64,000 nt of DNA from Pipra filicauda. Its lineage: Eukaryota; Chordata; Aves; Passeriformes; Pipridae. The position numbers and the translations under genes were made by a program. The DNA is taken from positions 5,455,501 through 5,519,500 of the forward strand of contig NW_024104532.1 of the NCBI RefSeq assembly GCF_003945595.2. The letters are read 5' to 3'. This document shows, one piece after another, positions 33,256 to 45,960 of this stretch. Position 1 is the stretch's first letter; each line of letters starts with the position of its first letter. The notes beneath the pieces are model-generated. The model was not told where the DNA came from, did not search any database, and was given only the letters and a program-made list of their open reading frames with translations.

Positions 33256-35030
33256 GTTCAATTTTCCCAGTGCATCACTGAAAATTTTAGGAGGACATCA
33301 TCCTCCTCCTCCAAAAGGCAGGGGACCCCAGCCCACATCTCCAGCTGGGGAGCTCAGAGCTGGAGCAGGATGGGTACAGGGGCTGTGGGAGAGCATCACT
33401 CACTCTGGCCAGCCCAGAGAGGCACGTGGGAGGATTTGGGACCATGAGCCTTTCTCTGTGCCCCCCAGTCAGCCTGGCTGGGAAATGGGGCATAAGGGGC
33501 AGTGTTTGTTCAAGCCTTATTGGAAATACAGAGAATATGTTTAACATATCAAAGGGCATAAAATAAATGGGTGATTTATAAATATTTGCATCCTATAATT
33601 GTCTTGAGGAAAGATCAGCTGGGTTGAGCCACACTGGGGCCGTATTTCTGTGAGGAACAGCCAAGCTGTTAACAGGTTTCATTTCCACCACTCAAGCAGT
33701 TAATGTGCAATCCCTCAGTCTGATCACACTCCTGCTTCCAAATGGCACTCCACGAGGGAGCACCTCCAATCCAACATGTTCCTTCAGCATTGTATGTGGG
33801 AAATGACTTTCCAGACTATCTGAAGGTTGCTGGGATGAGTCTTACTGTCAGGAGATGGTACTCCTGAGTGATGGGAAGAAAAGTATATGGCTCTTTGTGG
33901 GGAACAGAAAGCAAACAGCTGGAAATTAATGTGGACTCAGCTGCTCATCTGCCAACTCTTTGTGGGAACAGGGGAGGCAGCTGAACGAGTCAGACCTTGT
34001 CATGTTTTCATGGTTTTCAATGCCATAAAACATGAGAAAGCTGCATCTTGACTCGTGTTTAGTTCTGAGTTTAAGCTATCAATTCCAAACTGTAGCTGAG
34101 GCCAGTTTGAGGTGGGGACCAGGGAAAGCAGCATTGCAGGACTTTCCTCCTGGCTAGGCAGGTATGAGCCTCTGAGACATAAAGAGACCTATGGACACGA
34201 TCAAATATTTAAATCTTCTCTAGCTCTCGCTTCTCTTCTAGGAGGTGCTTTTCGAACACTTCAACTGCATCGTAACAGGCTGCACATGTAGAAGAAAAGC
34301 AAGACTGTGAAAAAAAGTGAGGACAAGATAACCCTGTGGGTGACATGAACCTTATGAACCATGTTTGCATTTAGATTCCAAAGTCAGAGGAGCTTCAACC
34401 CAAACTCCTGACCTTGAGAGAGTTCGAGTCCAAATGCTGTGGCCTGGACTTGACGTCAACTCGAAGATTCCTTTAACCTCTGGAGTTTATCCAGTTCTGA
34501 GAGGTAAACATTGCAGTGCTCATTCTGCACTGACCCATGGTTGCATCACCAGGTAGGACACTTGGAAGGACTGCAGTGGATGGAAGAAAAAGCTGTGATA
34601 ATTAAGACCTTTCCTATATTTACGCTAAAACCATTGCTATGGAAAGGGGCCATAATACAACATGTGATAAGAAAACAAGAGCAAAGTCTCCACCCTTCAG
34701 TCAGAGAATGAACCAAATTTGCTTCTTTTCAATAATCAACAGGAAAAAAAGATGTTTATCTTAAGAAGTGCTAAGTCCCCTCACTGCTCCTGTGTACTGA
34801 GGGTCACCATTTATAACACCTTCATACATTATGGGTGTATTTAATTGATCCAAAGCTTCCCAGATGAAGGATAAAGCTGCTCTCAGGGCAGCCAGTCGTG
34901 TTTTGGCCTTGTCTCCAGCGCAGACAGGACCTCACACTACTCTGTTCTAACTCGGCAAATCTTTGGCTTGGGCAGAAAATCTGTTGTTGATGTGACTGTG
35001 GAAGCACAATGTGGGGTCGGGGATGAAATA
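33255..35030. other. Unique non-coding sequence
   Basis: No gene, RNA or repeat is recognised. A tRNA-box-B-like GTTCGAGTCC at about 34422-34431 has no matching A box or cloverleaf. Confidence 0.55.
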
Positions 35031-35830
35031 CCAAGGGAATATTGGAGGATTTTAATAATGCCTATTTTTATTTCTACTAGATGCCAACCATGTGAGCTAA
35101 TAGAATGTAATTGGAAGACTCGATTTAGTAATTTTCTTTATTATTAGGTCTTGATGTACTTCTGTCAACTCCAAAATACTCATTACATGTAATTAGAAGG
35201 AAGATTAGAGTGCTGCTAAGATGCAGAATAATGATGCAGCTCAGCAAGGGCCAGTGGAAAAAACAACCCACTCAGGAAAATATCTCCGAAGTGCTGAGCA
35301 GAACAGGGTGTTTAAAAAACTGATAAAGCTGAGGGCTGGTGCCAAATAATGAAGATGAGACTTTGAAGTGGGACAGAGTTGATATGCAGAATCAAAGCAT
35401 TTGATGACTCTACCTCCCTCCAAAGTGAATCCCTTGTGTTTATTTAGATGGCTGAAGTAACATTAATAAGATAATTCCCTAAGAACCACCCTCTGTGTCT
35501 TTTTCATAAACTCCCACCCCAAACAGCGTAATTAATTTTGCAGTTGTACAGAAGAATAATAAGAAAAAATCCATCCTTTGGGAGGTAGGTGGTAATTTCT
35601 ATCTGATGGAAAGTGAAATTAGACGCAGCACATAAAACTTTTTGATAATTTATTCACCAGAAATTGTCGTATTATACCTATCAGAGAGCTGGTGATATGA
35701 AACTTAACAAGCTGATATTTCACTCTGATTTCCTTGAGCATGATCCAATTCATTAAATCAAAATACTAGATTAGCTTTAATATGAAATAAGATTTTTATA
35801 TTCCAGACTAATGTATGTCAGAATGTACGA
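35031..35830. promoter_or_regulatory. AT-rich motif-dense block, candidate conserved non-coding element
   Basis: Over about 800 bp there is no recognisable repeat but many TAAT/ATTA cores, including TAATTAAT at 35529-35536. There are further AT-rich sites around 35110-35150 and 35640-35800. Frames are short. It resembles the AT-rich non-coding elements that flank developmental regulators. Conservation is not tested. Confidence 0.28.
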
Positions 35831-38800
35831 AACTGATAATGGGAGCACTGACAGGAATTAAGTTGTGTGCAGCACTGAGAGACAGGTTAGGAATAAAGAG
35901 AAGAAAATTTCTGAAATTTCTGAATATTTCTGTCGAACTGGGGGATAAAAGACAAGAAAAGAGAGCAAGTCTGTGTCTGTAACACCGCTCAAAGCAGCAC
36001 ACCACGAGGCATTACCAGTGGGGGAATCTATTTCTGGTTCTATCATCAACTCCCCATATGACAGCAGACAAATTATTTCAGGACAAATTTGTTTTTCCAA
36101 TGGATATGGATTAAATAGCAAAAGAGCTGTAAAAATGCAGTTGCTGTTTCCTGTCTCACCCTGACCAGTGCCTTGCTGCATTCAGGGTCCCACTACCACA
36201 GCACAGCATCCCAGCAGGTGCCAGTGGTCATCCCTGATGGCTCCAGTGGCCATCCCCATCCCTGATGGGTGCCAATGGCCTCAGTGGGTGGGGCTGCCCA
36301 TGGTGGGCCCTTGCCTCATGTGCTCCTAGCAGGCTCTGCATAGGTCTTGCATTTATTTTGTTATTCCTTCTTTTTGGGTTTATGTATTAGTTCAGGTAAT
36401 TCTGCAAGGCCCCTGTCTTTGCTTGTGCCCTCCCTGCCCCTTGGAGAGCTGCAGCAAGGGTGGAAGGGGGACAAAGTGCACATGGAGCAGGGGACTGGTC
36501 TCCCATGGGTGGGAGGAGGGTTCACCTGCCCAGCCCTGTGTTGTGAGTGCTGGGGGTGACACCCTCACCTCATGGGCAAGCCCTTCAGAGGTGGGGATGA
36601 AGAGGCTGCAGGGAGTGCAGAGCAGTCTCAAATCATCCCTAAAAAATTAAGTGCAGGAGTAAATGACTGCTGAGCCATGAGGAGGACCAAGGGCTTAGGA
36701 GAGAGGAGGGAAACGAGGTTTCCTCAGGTTGCCTCCCTTCTGAAATGTTCCTGCACCAGGTCTGCCCGTGCAAGGGGGAGCTCAGCCCAATCAACGGCTC
36801 AGCCCAGCTTCTTCCAGCCTTGCTCCTGCTGCATGGCTGTGCAAGCCAATGGGAAGAGTTTGGGGCAGAGGGAACCCTCTCTCCCAGCAGAAACACAGCA
36901 TAATGGCCAAGGGACCCTGAATGTTCTTCTCTTTCCTTCCTCAAATCTGCAGAACAGCAGGTGCCAGTGGGTTCCCTGCCTGCAGCTGGAGTGGCAGAAC
37001 AGGCACGGGCCTCGCAGGGGCTCCACAGGGGACACAGAGTGTGATGGCACTGGTGACAGTCACCACATCGGGGCAGGGAACAGGGAACGGACCAAAACAC
37101 AGGTGGTGAACTCCAAAATGGCACTGGTGGGGCAGCCACCCCTTTAAGCCAGGATGGTGATACCAGTGGTGGTACCAGTGGTGCTGTGCCCTCGCTGAGC
37201 CCTGCCAGGGGAACAGCCACTGCTGCCTACACAGAGCACGGAGCTGTGGATGGGGACCTGGAGGTGCTCTGGTGGCTCCTGCTGCAGCCCAATCAATCCC
37301 CTCAGCTTGTTTATAAGTATCTGTGACTCACAGACGTTTTTCCTGCTCCTTAATTGCCAGTTTCCTGAGAAACCATTGCAGGCAGCCAATCGGCTGCACA
37401 ATTCTGACTTAGTGACTAGAGACAACTGGGAAAAATAAATACAGCATTATTGGTAAATTGAACGGCACTTTTCTAAGTACATCACGTATTTATAAACAAC
37501 ACATACAACTGCAGGAACAGAGAACCTCCCTCACCTTGCTAGGGGAGGTCTAGTTCTGAGCAGCAGCGCCCACTCCCCTCCCTGCCCACCCTTTGTGTGA
37601 TGTCTGATGCACAAAGCAGGCATGCTGGTGGGCTGTGCATGGGGACTGGCTTTGTCCACCCTGCTCCCCTTCCCTGCTTCCCACTGCTCAGGGGGTCCAG
37701 AGGGAGACATGCCCGGGCTGCTGGGAGTGCACACCTGGGCACAGCAGGCAGGGGAGGGGAGCACAGACACCTGTTCGGGCACCATCTCTCCCGCTCTCCA
37801 TTCCATTGCTTAATCCTGATTTGAATCCTGTATGTCCCAAACCATGCTGGCTCCTTAAGAGCCCTTATGGATAGATACAGCAATCTTAATAAAAAAATTG
37901 AAATCCTTGGAGAAGCCACAGTACGGTACTGTTATTATTATTCAGCATTATTATAAAAGTGAGGCACAAGATCTAAATATGAGAAGAAGACAATCTCTTG
38001 CCCTCAGTATTAGTCACTGCTTAATTACAGCTTGATTCAAAGCCATTCATTGGTACAAAAAAATAAGCCTGTGAAGTCCCTCCAGCACAGCATGCACCTT
38101 CCTTTATGCTTTTAATACATGATGATGTTTGGGAAGCTTGGAACTCTTTTTTAGCAACCCAAAAAACACCATTCTCATAGTTGGTAAAAGGCTAGGAAAC
38201 ACAGTGCTGGCTAATTTTGGAGTTCACAGGGAACTAGGGGAAACGATATAAAAAATATAATGGCATAGAGATAAGGCTGAGTTGGAGGAGTTGCAGCACC
38301 CGAACAACTGCGTGATGTGCTCATGACTCAGCCAGGAGGGTAAGGGAGAGCTGGGGATTGGGAAGTTGTCTCCACGGAGCACCAGCAGCCACTGCCCCAC
38401 GTCCTCGCTCCTGCAGCTGGATGGCAGAGCTGCCTGCACCCTGTGAGGTGACCATGAGGACTGTGGGCAGCGTGACTCCTCTGCTCCTTCTTCCAACGCT
38501 TGAATCAGGCTGATACAAAACTCTCCCATCCTCCTCCTGCTGCCGGCACAGCCGTGAAACTGAGGCAGGAGCCAAGGGCCTGGCTGAAGGCCAGGTAGGC
38601 AGGAATTCCTTGTCCCTTTTATTGGTGTGGTGAGCAGAGATGAGTGTTTGTGGGGACCGGCCATCCTGAGCAATTCCAGACAGTCCCTTCAAGTCTTGTG
38701 CTCACAAAGTGAATGCTGACACAACAGGCAGGAGAGGAGGAAGTGGGGCACCGGATCTCCTTCCCTGGAGCTGTAAGTCCCTCTCTGTTTGGAGGATAAT

Positions 38801-39540
38801 AATTTGTCTAAAATTCACAGATCTGCTTTGAATGTTAGGAAAACCTGTGCATTTCACCTGCATATGGAACAGAGAAAGTCTACTTGGAATAATTTCAACT
38901 AGGGGTCTTGGAAAAAAGGAGTTCAGTTCCTTTCTTCCCCGCAGCAAATCCATCATTTTGCTGCAGGACGACACTTAATCTTTGTGTTTGCCCTCAGAAC
39001 CAGAGCTCCAACTGTGGTTCTGATCAAGATCAAACTAATTTCAGCTGGCCAACACTCACCATTTGACATTCCACCTGTTTGAAGCAAAATTGGAACTGGT
39101 ATTTATGATGAAGATTAGCTCATGGCCATTAAGTGCTCTGGGCTGAAGATGGATATTTGCTGTCAAATTGGCAGTGGTGATTTATCTCAGCACAAACTTT
39201 CCCCAGCTCTCTGAAGAGACTGCCACAGAGCTCTCCTGGCACAAGAAACCCGGGAACGTTCCTGAGCTGCATTTTTGCAAAGCTGAAGAACTGACCCCAA
39301 AATGATTTTCTAAAGACAAGAAGGGAGATCTGGCTCTTTCCCTTTCTCAGCCTGAGCTGTCAGAATCACTCGGTACTGGAGCAGCATCAAACATATGGTG
39401 AAAAAAAAGAAAAAGAAATGAATTTTTTCTACAGTCTTCATTAGACAAAGAATAAGGGGATTAAAACAAATCTGACAGTTGCAAAAAATTCAAGCCAGGT
39501 ACTGAGCTCTATATTAAAAACATGCCCTGCAAGTGATCAC
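35831..39540. other. Unique non-coding sequence, GC-rich in the middle
   Basis: Positions 36180-37800 are GC-richer and hold chance frames up to 193 codons on the minus strand and 156 on the plus strand. None shows a domain, and frames overlap on both strands. Degenerate short repeats built on CATCCCTGATGG lie at 36210-36290. Confidence 0.55.
36205..36290. repeat. Degenerate minisatellite-like stretch
   Basis: The words CATCCCTGATGG, GTGCCAGTGG/GTGCCAATGG and CCAGTGGCC recur two or three times in imperfect order over about 85 bases. This suggests a decayed tandem array. Confidence 0.5.
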
Positions 39541-40628
39541 AGTGATGCAGCCACAACCCATCTGCACTGGATCAGCCCACATGGCCCATCTCTTCCAGAA
39601 CCTTCTCTCTGCTGGGAATAGGGTGGTGGGAAAGGCTTAAGATGCTGCTGAGGTGAGGCTGGGGAGGCAAGTGTCCTGCTATAGACCCTCCTCCAGTGCT
39701 GATGGAGAGAGAGAGGAGAACCAGAACCACCGCTGAGACTAGTGGTGCCATTCACACCTCGCTGTGTTACTGTTCCCAGCAATATTCGTCTCATCTTCCA
39801 GATTAAATCACCGTAAATGAGTGGATAGATTCTTCACACTTTTCTTAAAGACCATTTCAGTTTTGAGTGTCTGATTTCCCACATACCAGACCATTGGCAG
39901 CACTAGTGCAGATTCTGGTGGGAGAAGGACACCATGGGAACAGGGTATCAATCCCATCCTTTAGATCATTTGTGCAAGAGATTTCCAAAAGAGAGACTGT
40001 TCCCTTCTTTCCCATGGCAGCGTTTTTGAAAATCTACCACATTTTTCTTTCTGAATAAACCAGCCCAACCTGCCTCCAGAGGGTTTTGCCATCCTTACAT
40101 TTACTCCAGCAGAGTAATCTTCCAGGAAGATAAAATACCAAAGCAGCGCAGGGAACTGCTGAGCAGACAGGCCCAAACCTAAAGATGGATATCCAAGTTC
40201 AAACCTTTCAAGCCCAGAAAATAAATCAAGATGACAACAATCCCAAAACATCATAAAACCTCAGACTTATGAAAACCAGAACATCATAAGTTAATACATT
40301 TCTAGCTCAAATCTCTGGAAGCCATGAGCTGTGTTTCATATCACACAGGCGAAGAACAGCCAGACTGCTGCCTGCCTCCAGCCTGATCCTGAGGGGCGGA
40401 GGTGGGGCACGGGCAGACAAGTGAGAAACCGTGGGATGGTGGTCAGGGAAGTTGTTCTGCCCCTGTCAGCCCTGGAAGGAGCCCACATTTACTCCAAGGT
40501 TACGTCCTATGCAATGGAACACCTCTCCTCAGCAAGGGCTTCCCATTCTGCTGCCCTCGGCTTCGCCCTGGCAGGATGGCTCTGGGATTCTGACGTAAAA
40601 TTACGCACGGAGCCTGCACTGTACCTAA

Positions 40629-40646
40629 ACACACACACACACACAC
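40629..40646. repeat. (AC)9 microsatellite
   Basis: Nine AC units. A simple dinucleotide repeat. Confidence 0.95.
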
Positions 40647-41287
40647 CTCTATTCCTGGAAAATTCTGTTGCAGAGGATATTAAAACTGTCTCTTCCAATT
40701 CTGTTCAGAGACTCTCTAACCAGTATGTCAATAAGGCTACATAATAATAGTCAGATGTTTCAACTTGGCCTAGATCAGTGAGCTGCCGGAGAGCAGCCAG
40801 TCTGCTCTCATTCACAGAGGTCAGATGCCAGCTCGTAATGAAGGACGATGGTAAAAGCCAAATCTCTTCAGTTTTATCTAAAAGTTAAAATTAAGAACCA
40901 AACCAAAATACATGTTCTTGGGCAAGGTTGTGTTGACTCTGTTTAGGTTTGGTTACAGAGGTTGGAATAAAATGCATGAAGATGTTTACTTAAGATAAAT
41001 TGTATTTAGTCACATCGAGGAAGAAAACCCTGGAGTCACGTTTTTCTGACACCAAGTCCCCAGCACTGTGCCACAATCCCCAGCCAGCCCAGGCACAAGG
41101 ACCACCTGTGTCCACATGCCTCATTTTGCCTGTGCCAGTGGTTTGTCATTTTAAGTCCAAATGCTCAAAATTACAGCTGATGTACAATGAGGTGGAGTCA
41201 AAACCTCAATGTAGAGCATTTCAATTTTTACAGTAAAATTGCAGTTTCTGAAATTTTTAGTTTCAGAGCCAAGAATAAGTGATATAA

Positions 41288-41313
41288 TTATTTATTTATT
41301 TATTTATTTATTT
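41288..41313. repeat. (TTTA)n microsatellite
   Basis: About six and a half TTTA units. A simple tetranucleotide repeat. Confidence 0.95.
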
Positions 41314-42029
41314 CCTTCTGCTTAGTACAGGCTCTCCATAGACTGGAGGAATGTGCAACTTCAGTGATGGTCATCCTTCACAGGTCATCATTTCTCATAC
41401 AATGCACTTCCTGTCACTCATGTCACCTTTATTAGCACCTAGACATAGGTAGTTAAATGCTCACCAAGCACCAAAGGCTTGCTGAAGAATTGAGAGGAAA
41501 TTGAGAAAAATAAGTTCTGGAAACAATGTTCTGAAAAGTCCTGAGAAGAAACTCCATTAATACAGTCACAGGATTTTTCACAGGTGCCTCAGCCTGGAGT
41601 CACAAAATAATTATAAAGTCATATAGTGGCAAGTGTAAAAGTGCATCAAAATTTGTCTTAATCTCTTTATTTGATTGCTTCTCTACGTAGACTTAGACAA
41701 AGCAAGCAAATGGACAAGAATCCTTGTGAAATTCCAACCTCAGTATAAACTCACCATCAGCCACTAAAGCAACTGGAGCAGCTCAGGTATCCCAGCCACT
41801 CTGAACTCTGCTTTACATCTTTTATAGATGGGGAGAATGTTGGCTTATATTCAGAATAAACCTTTAATGAACAGTAATTTCCATAATTTTGTCTCTGCTC
41901 CATTATCACATCAACTGCTCCCCACTGCTCAATAGCATTTCCTTAGGCCTTTCACAGAGTGCTCCAGTTAAATTACCCTTAAAAACCTGTTTCTTTGCAC
42001 ACCTCTCACATCATTTTACATCAACCTGG

Positions 42030-42480
42030 CTTGTGCAGATGGAATAGGAGGTAATTTAATACTGGCATCAAAGGGTGGGCAAGAGCTGTATTATGACTTT
42101 GCTGATGGCAAAGGGTTGCAAACACGGCGTGTGACAGTGGTCTGCTCAAAGCTGAGCCTAATCATCCAGCCAAGCTCAGCTAATTGCATTGATTAGCTCT
42201 GCATTGACAAGCCAGTTACTAGTGAATTGTTTGTGTCTCTCTCCTGAAGCATCCTTTGGATTTTGGGGACACTAACAAGTACTTGGAGCCAAACAAAGCT
42301 GTTTTCATTTGACTTTTACCGAGGCTCAATCCCAGTGCTGGATCTACAGGCAGCAATTGTAAAAAGCAATTTTAATGTTGAATTTTAACTGCCATAAAGA
42401 TTCTGGCATAGTGCCTCAGTTTGATTATTTTAGCAAACATAATTATTTAGTAGATGCACATCAATAATATTTATTACTCT
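42030..42480. promoter_or_regulatory. Candidate conserved non-coding element with perfect homeodomain inverted repeat
   Basis: This repeat-free block contains AGCTAAT (42178-42184) and ATTAGCT (42192-42198) as perfect 7-bp arms around TGCATTG. CCTAATCATCC lies 20 bases upstream and several TTTTAATG/TAATTATTTAG words lie downstream. Open frames are negligible. It is a strong enhancer-like candidate by motif content, without direct proof. Confidence 0.32.
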
Positions 42481-42769
42481 GACTGAACCCTGAAGGACCT
42501 GATTCTGTTCTTCTGTTACTTTTGCATGGGGAACCTCCAAAATCTGATCCTTGTGTACAAACACTGACATGAAGTCCATGCAGAATCTGGCTCAACACTG
42601 AAATTACAGCTTGCAACAAAAACTGTCTTTTGGCATTTTGAGGACTGGAGAGAGCAGCAGTTTTAAATAATCGTCCATCACACAGGAAAACATTCAGCTG
42701 TAAATCCGAAGTAGAAACCTTCAGGCATGGAGCTGCATAAACATGTTGGCTGAAATCCACCGTTAGGGT
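42481..42769. other. Unique non-coding sequence
   Basis: A minus-strand 99-codon frame (42461-42760) has no recognisable domain and is treated as chance. Nothing else is seen. Confidence 0.5.
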
Positions 42770-42925
42770 TGTCAGAGTAAATATTAAATAGAGTTTTGTA
42801 TTCAGCTAAAATATCTGTTTACAGATTTCTTTTGCTGAAGCCGCATATTGTACAATGAAATGAGAGCTCCGAACCCATTTTTGTTCTAATAACTTTATAA
42901 ACTCTGCTGTATATTTTATGGAATT
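42770..42925. promoter_or_regulatory. AT-rich block, candidate conserved non-coding element
   Basis: Repeat-free AT-rich sequence with several AAATATT, TTTATAAAC and TATTTTATGG words. It may be a continuation of the block at 42030-42480. Tentative. Confidence 0.2.
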
Positions 42926-43789
42926 TGAATGTATGAGTGGTTGGCCCAGCACTCCTTCTGCAGGAGATTATTGGGAGAAAACATTACCATATGTCAGGAG
43001 AATGGCAACATCCCATCGATACCCGAGAGGATCTCAGGCTTGAACCAGCTCTCGTGTTTATACTGTGGCAATATTTCCATACTTCATATATTGGTACCTC
43101 TGCTTGTACAAACAATATTATGGCAATGGTTGTCAAAGACACTTAGAGGATTCCAATGAAAATAAAAGTAAATTTCTTCTTTCATATTTTCAAAAAATCC
43201 TGCTCCTGCTAGCACAGCTCTGCTGGTGAGAGATCCCAGGCCACCATCCCAGTGCCCAGCATGGCTATACTGGAAAAAGACTGTAACATAGACCTGGACC
43301 AAGTGTTTTATGCATGTTTGCCTGGGTGGTCTATCCGTAAGACACCATTAATTCCACAGAGCTCACCTTCTGGCAGCCCACACGTTTTCCACGACTTTAC
43401 CATTTGGCCATCCCCAAGCTCACTCGAGGGGGTGACAAAAACTCTTTGGCATTTGACATTCATTGATAGGGTTCTCAGAAGAAAGTTTTTTTTCCTCCTC
43501 TGAACATCTGTACATTCTTCCTCAACACTTAACCCAACACTGTCCCTGATTTACCATGGACAGTTGAGGGGCAAAATCTGTGGGGATCACTGTCCCCCTG
43601 TGCTCAGGAGCTGCTGGACTCGGGACTTGGGAAGTGGCACAGACCCAATTCTCAGGCAGAGACCTGCTGACATGGAGGGGAATATGATCCATGAAGTGCT
43701 TGGCCCAAAATGCTGGAGAAGAGAGAGCTCAGTACTCACAGAGTGCAAATTTCCCTCACACAGAGCTCATCTTCCCTCTGCTCAGCAAT
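42926..43789. other. Unique non-coding sequence
   Basis: Several frames of 70-80 codons occur. The one at 42929-43159 superficially resembles a leucine-rich repeat but is rejected. No repeat is recognised. Confidence 0.5.
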
Positions 43790-43960
43790 TTTTATGACTC
43801 TTTTTGAACCAAACCAAGTAATGCAGCTGCAAATCATTCCAAATGCATTTGCAATTATAGTTTCATGCATTGTATAACTGCAAAACCCAATAACTAGTGG
43901 CTTAATCAAACCTTTGTCTCCCAAAGGATTAAATGAGGTATTTTTCCAAGCTGCCCGAGA
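43790..43960. promoter_or_regulatory. Candidate regulatory block with paired octamer-like sites
   Basis: TGCAAAT (43828-43834) and ATTTGCA (43847-43853) are inverted octamer cores 12 bases apart. AAATGCATTT (43841-43850), itself a 10-bp palindrome, overlaps the second, and AATTATAG follows directly. A TAATCAAACC word and a TTAAATGAGG word follow. POU/homeodomain binding is inferred. Confidence 0.3.
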
Positions 43961-45639
43961 GCACACCTCAGCACAAGTGACCAGTGGTGTTTAGGACACA
44001 GCACACACACAGCTGGCTTGAGGGTTGTTTTTACTATCAAAAAGAGACATTTGCAATGACTAAAGATTAATAGTTACACCAGTGAAGCTTTGTAATTGCA
44101 CAACTCATGCTATGCCACATAAGAACAGATATAAGCATTTATTTGAGAATAAAACACCTATCTGAGAAGCTTGAACATAGTCTGGATGAGCAGAACAACT
44201 TTTCTTGTAAAACTAACATTGTACAATGTCAAAAATTACAAGGAAGTGACTTGTTAAGCCAGTTTTCAGCAAAAATATGAAAAATGTATTTGCTAATAAA
44301 ATAGGGATGGGAAAGAAATCCCCAAAGGGCCCAAAAGTGCCAGTTCAGACTCTTGAGGAAGCAACACCTAAAGGTGCCCAACACCATCACTGGTGTTTCA
44401 CAGGCAGCTCTTCCAACAAATGCAGATGAAAATTCTGAGGAGCTGCTTTATTTTGTAAGAAAAATACATGGTTTCCCAGTCTGGTGATGAATCTTTGAAC
44501 TTAGATTTTAATGGTTTCCATTGGGTTCATTTTGGATTGACATGCCCAGTTAATAACAATAATTAGTACCTGATTCTTTTTAATCAAGTAAAAGTAGAGA
44601 CTGGAAGGTATGTTTATGCTATTAATTTGACCTTTCCGTGTAAATTCCAGCAGCTCCCTGAGGACAGAGCAGTGACCACGGCTGCTCCATTTGTTTCTTT
44701 GGACAAGCACCTTTTGTGCACGGGCAGTGACCGGGAATGAGCAGCCACATCACTGTCACTCTGAAGTCTTGCATAGAGGCCAGATGAGAATAATCCAGGC
44801 AATTCTTGCTAAAAGCCTGTCGTCCAGCATTTTTATATGAAGTGATTTCACTCCTGTGCTGTGATGAGGTCTGGTCCGTACATTCATTTGTGTTTCTAGA
44901 AGTAATTGTGTCTGAGATAGGAGCCAAACAGAGGTCAGACCTTGCTTCCTGTGTAGATTATCCCTATTTCAGAGCCAGCCTTTTCTCCTACTTACTTAAC
45001 ATTCATTACTAGGCCAAAATTCTTCACTTGAAGATCAGACCGACCACGAAACCCTTCCATGGCTCTTCAACAAAGCAAGTATTACAAGTGTCTATGATCT
45101 AATTGATTTTTAAGCAGGATCTGTTCCAACCTCAACACCACCACTTTAGTACAACTGTTGCAATGAAGCAACCAGAAAAATTACATGATTAAAATTATCC
45201 AGAATTTAGTCTCCTTTTCCACCATGGGGGAAGGTCAGGTCCCCAATTCTGGGTGTTCTGCATCTTTTGTAGGTGTTTGTAGAGCAATGTGTGATGCTTG
45301 TCTAGTTTTGATGTAAATTGTTCATAACGTTTTAGGGAGGAGGAAAGCACAAAACTCTAAACAGAGTAAAGACCATTAACTACTTGTTCCTCTGAAATTT
45401 CAGACTAATTTCTTGGCAAGAAAGACTTTTTATGCCTTGCATGTTATTTCAGTGACAGAGATCCCAGAGAACAGTAACCAACCACTGTAAACCAGGTTTG
45501 ATATATGAACATAAATCTCACACACTGTCATAAGGCCTGGCAAGGCTCCTGACCTAACATTAAAAGTATTTGGAAATGAGAGGTGAACAAGTTGAGAAGT
45601 CAGTTTATTACGATCAAAGCATTCAGCTTCTCACCTCAC
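43961..45639. other. Unique non-coding sequence
   Basis: No recognised repeat, RNA or coding family. Confidence 0.55.
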
Positions 45640-45960
45640 AGTGTATGGAAAAATGCTAATTAATAGCGCTGGTGTAGTATCTGGGATTCGTGAACGGTAA
45701 CAAGGATCATCTGTAATTCAGAGATTAGAGAGATGAAATGTTGAGTTGCCAAGGGAGGTGAGAGGGAGCTGCTCTGTGCAGCACCTTCTGAAATAGATCT
45801 GTCACCTCCCATCGCAGGGCTGTGACACGCACGCTCATTGCCATGGCAGAGCAGCAGCCAGCTCTGATGGTTTCTAAATGTGCCAACTGAACAATCACAC
45901 AGATCTCCCCCAGTTCTGTAATTTGCTCTGCTAACGTGAGCAAGCCAAAATGTTCTTACA
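45640..45960. promoter_or_regulatory. Candidate regulatory block with X-box-like palindrome
   Basis: ATTGCCATGGCAGA (45837-45850) is close to the RFX X-box consensus GTTGCCATGGCAAC, with the TGCCATGGCA core intact. The block has no recognised repeat and carries other TAATTTG and TAATAGCG words. Tentative. Confidence 0.25.

Larger units (their letters stand above)
39541..42029. other. Unique non-coding sequence
   Basis: A segment at about 39555-39640 (GGATCAGCCCACATGGCCCAT) faintly resembles an old sauropsid interspersed repeat, but the match is too weak to call. Simple repeats at 40629-40646 and 41288-41313 are listed separately. No gene is recognised. Confidence 0.5.

Noticed and set aside
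34400..34460. tRNA-like B box GTTCGAGTCC
   Set aside because: No A box at the right distance and no cloverleaf folding seen.
36639..37220. 193-codon minus frame
   Set aside because: Low-diversity Ser/Pro/Leu composition in GC-rich DNA, with an equally long opposing frame at 36677-37147.
39555..39640. Faint resemblance to an old sauropsid interspersed repeat
   Set aside because: The match is too short and diverged to call without a library search.
42929..43159. Frame with a leucine-rich-repeat-like segment
   Set aside because: Only one weak unit matches the spacing, no second repeat follows and there are no splice signals.
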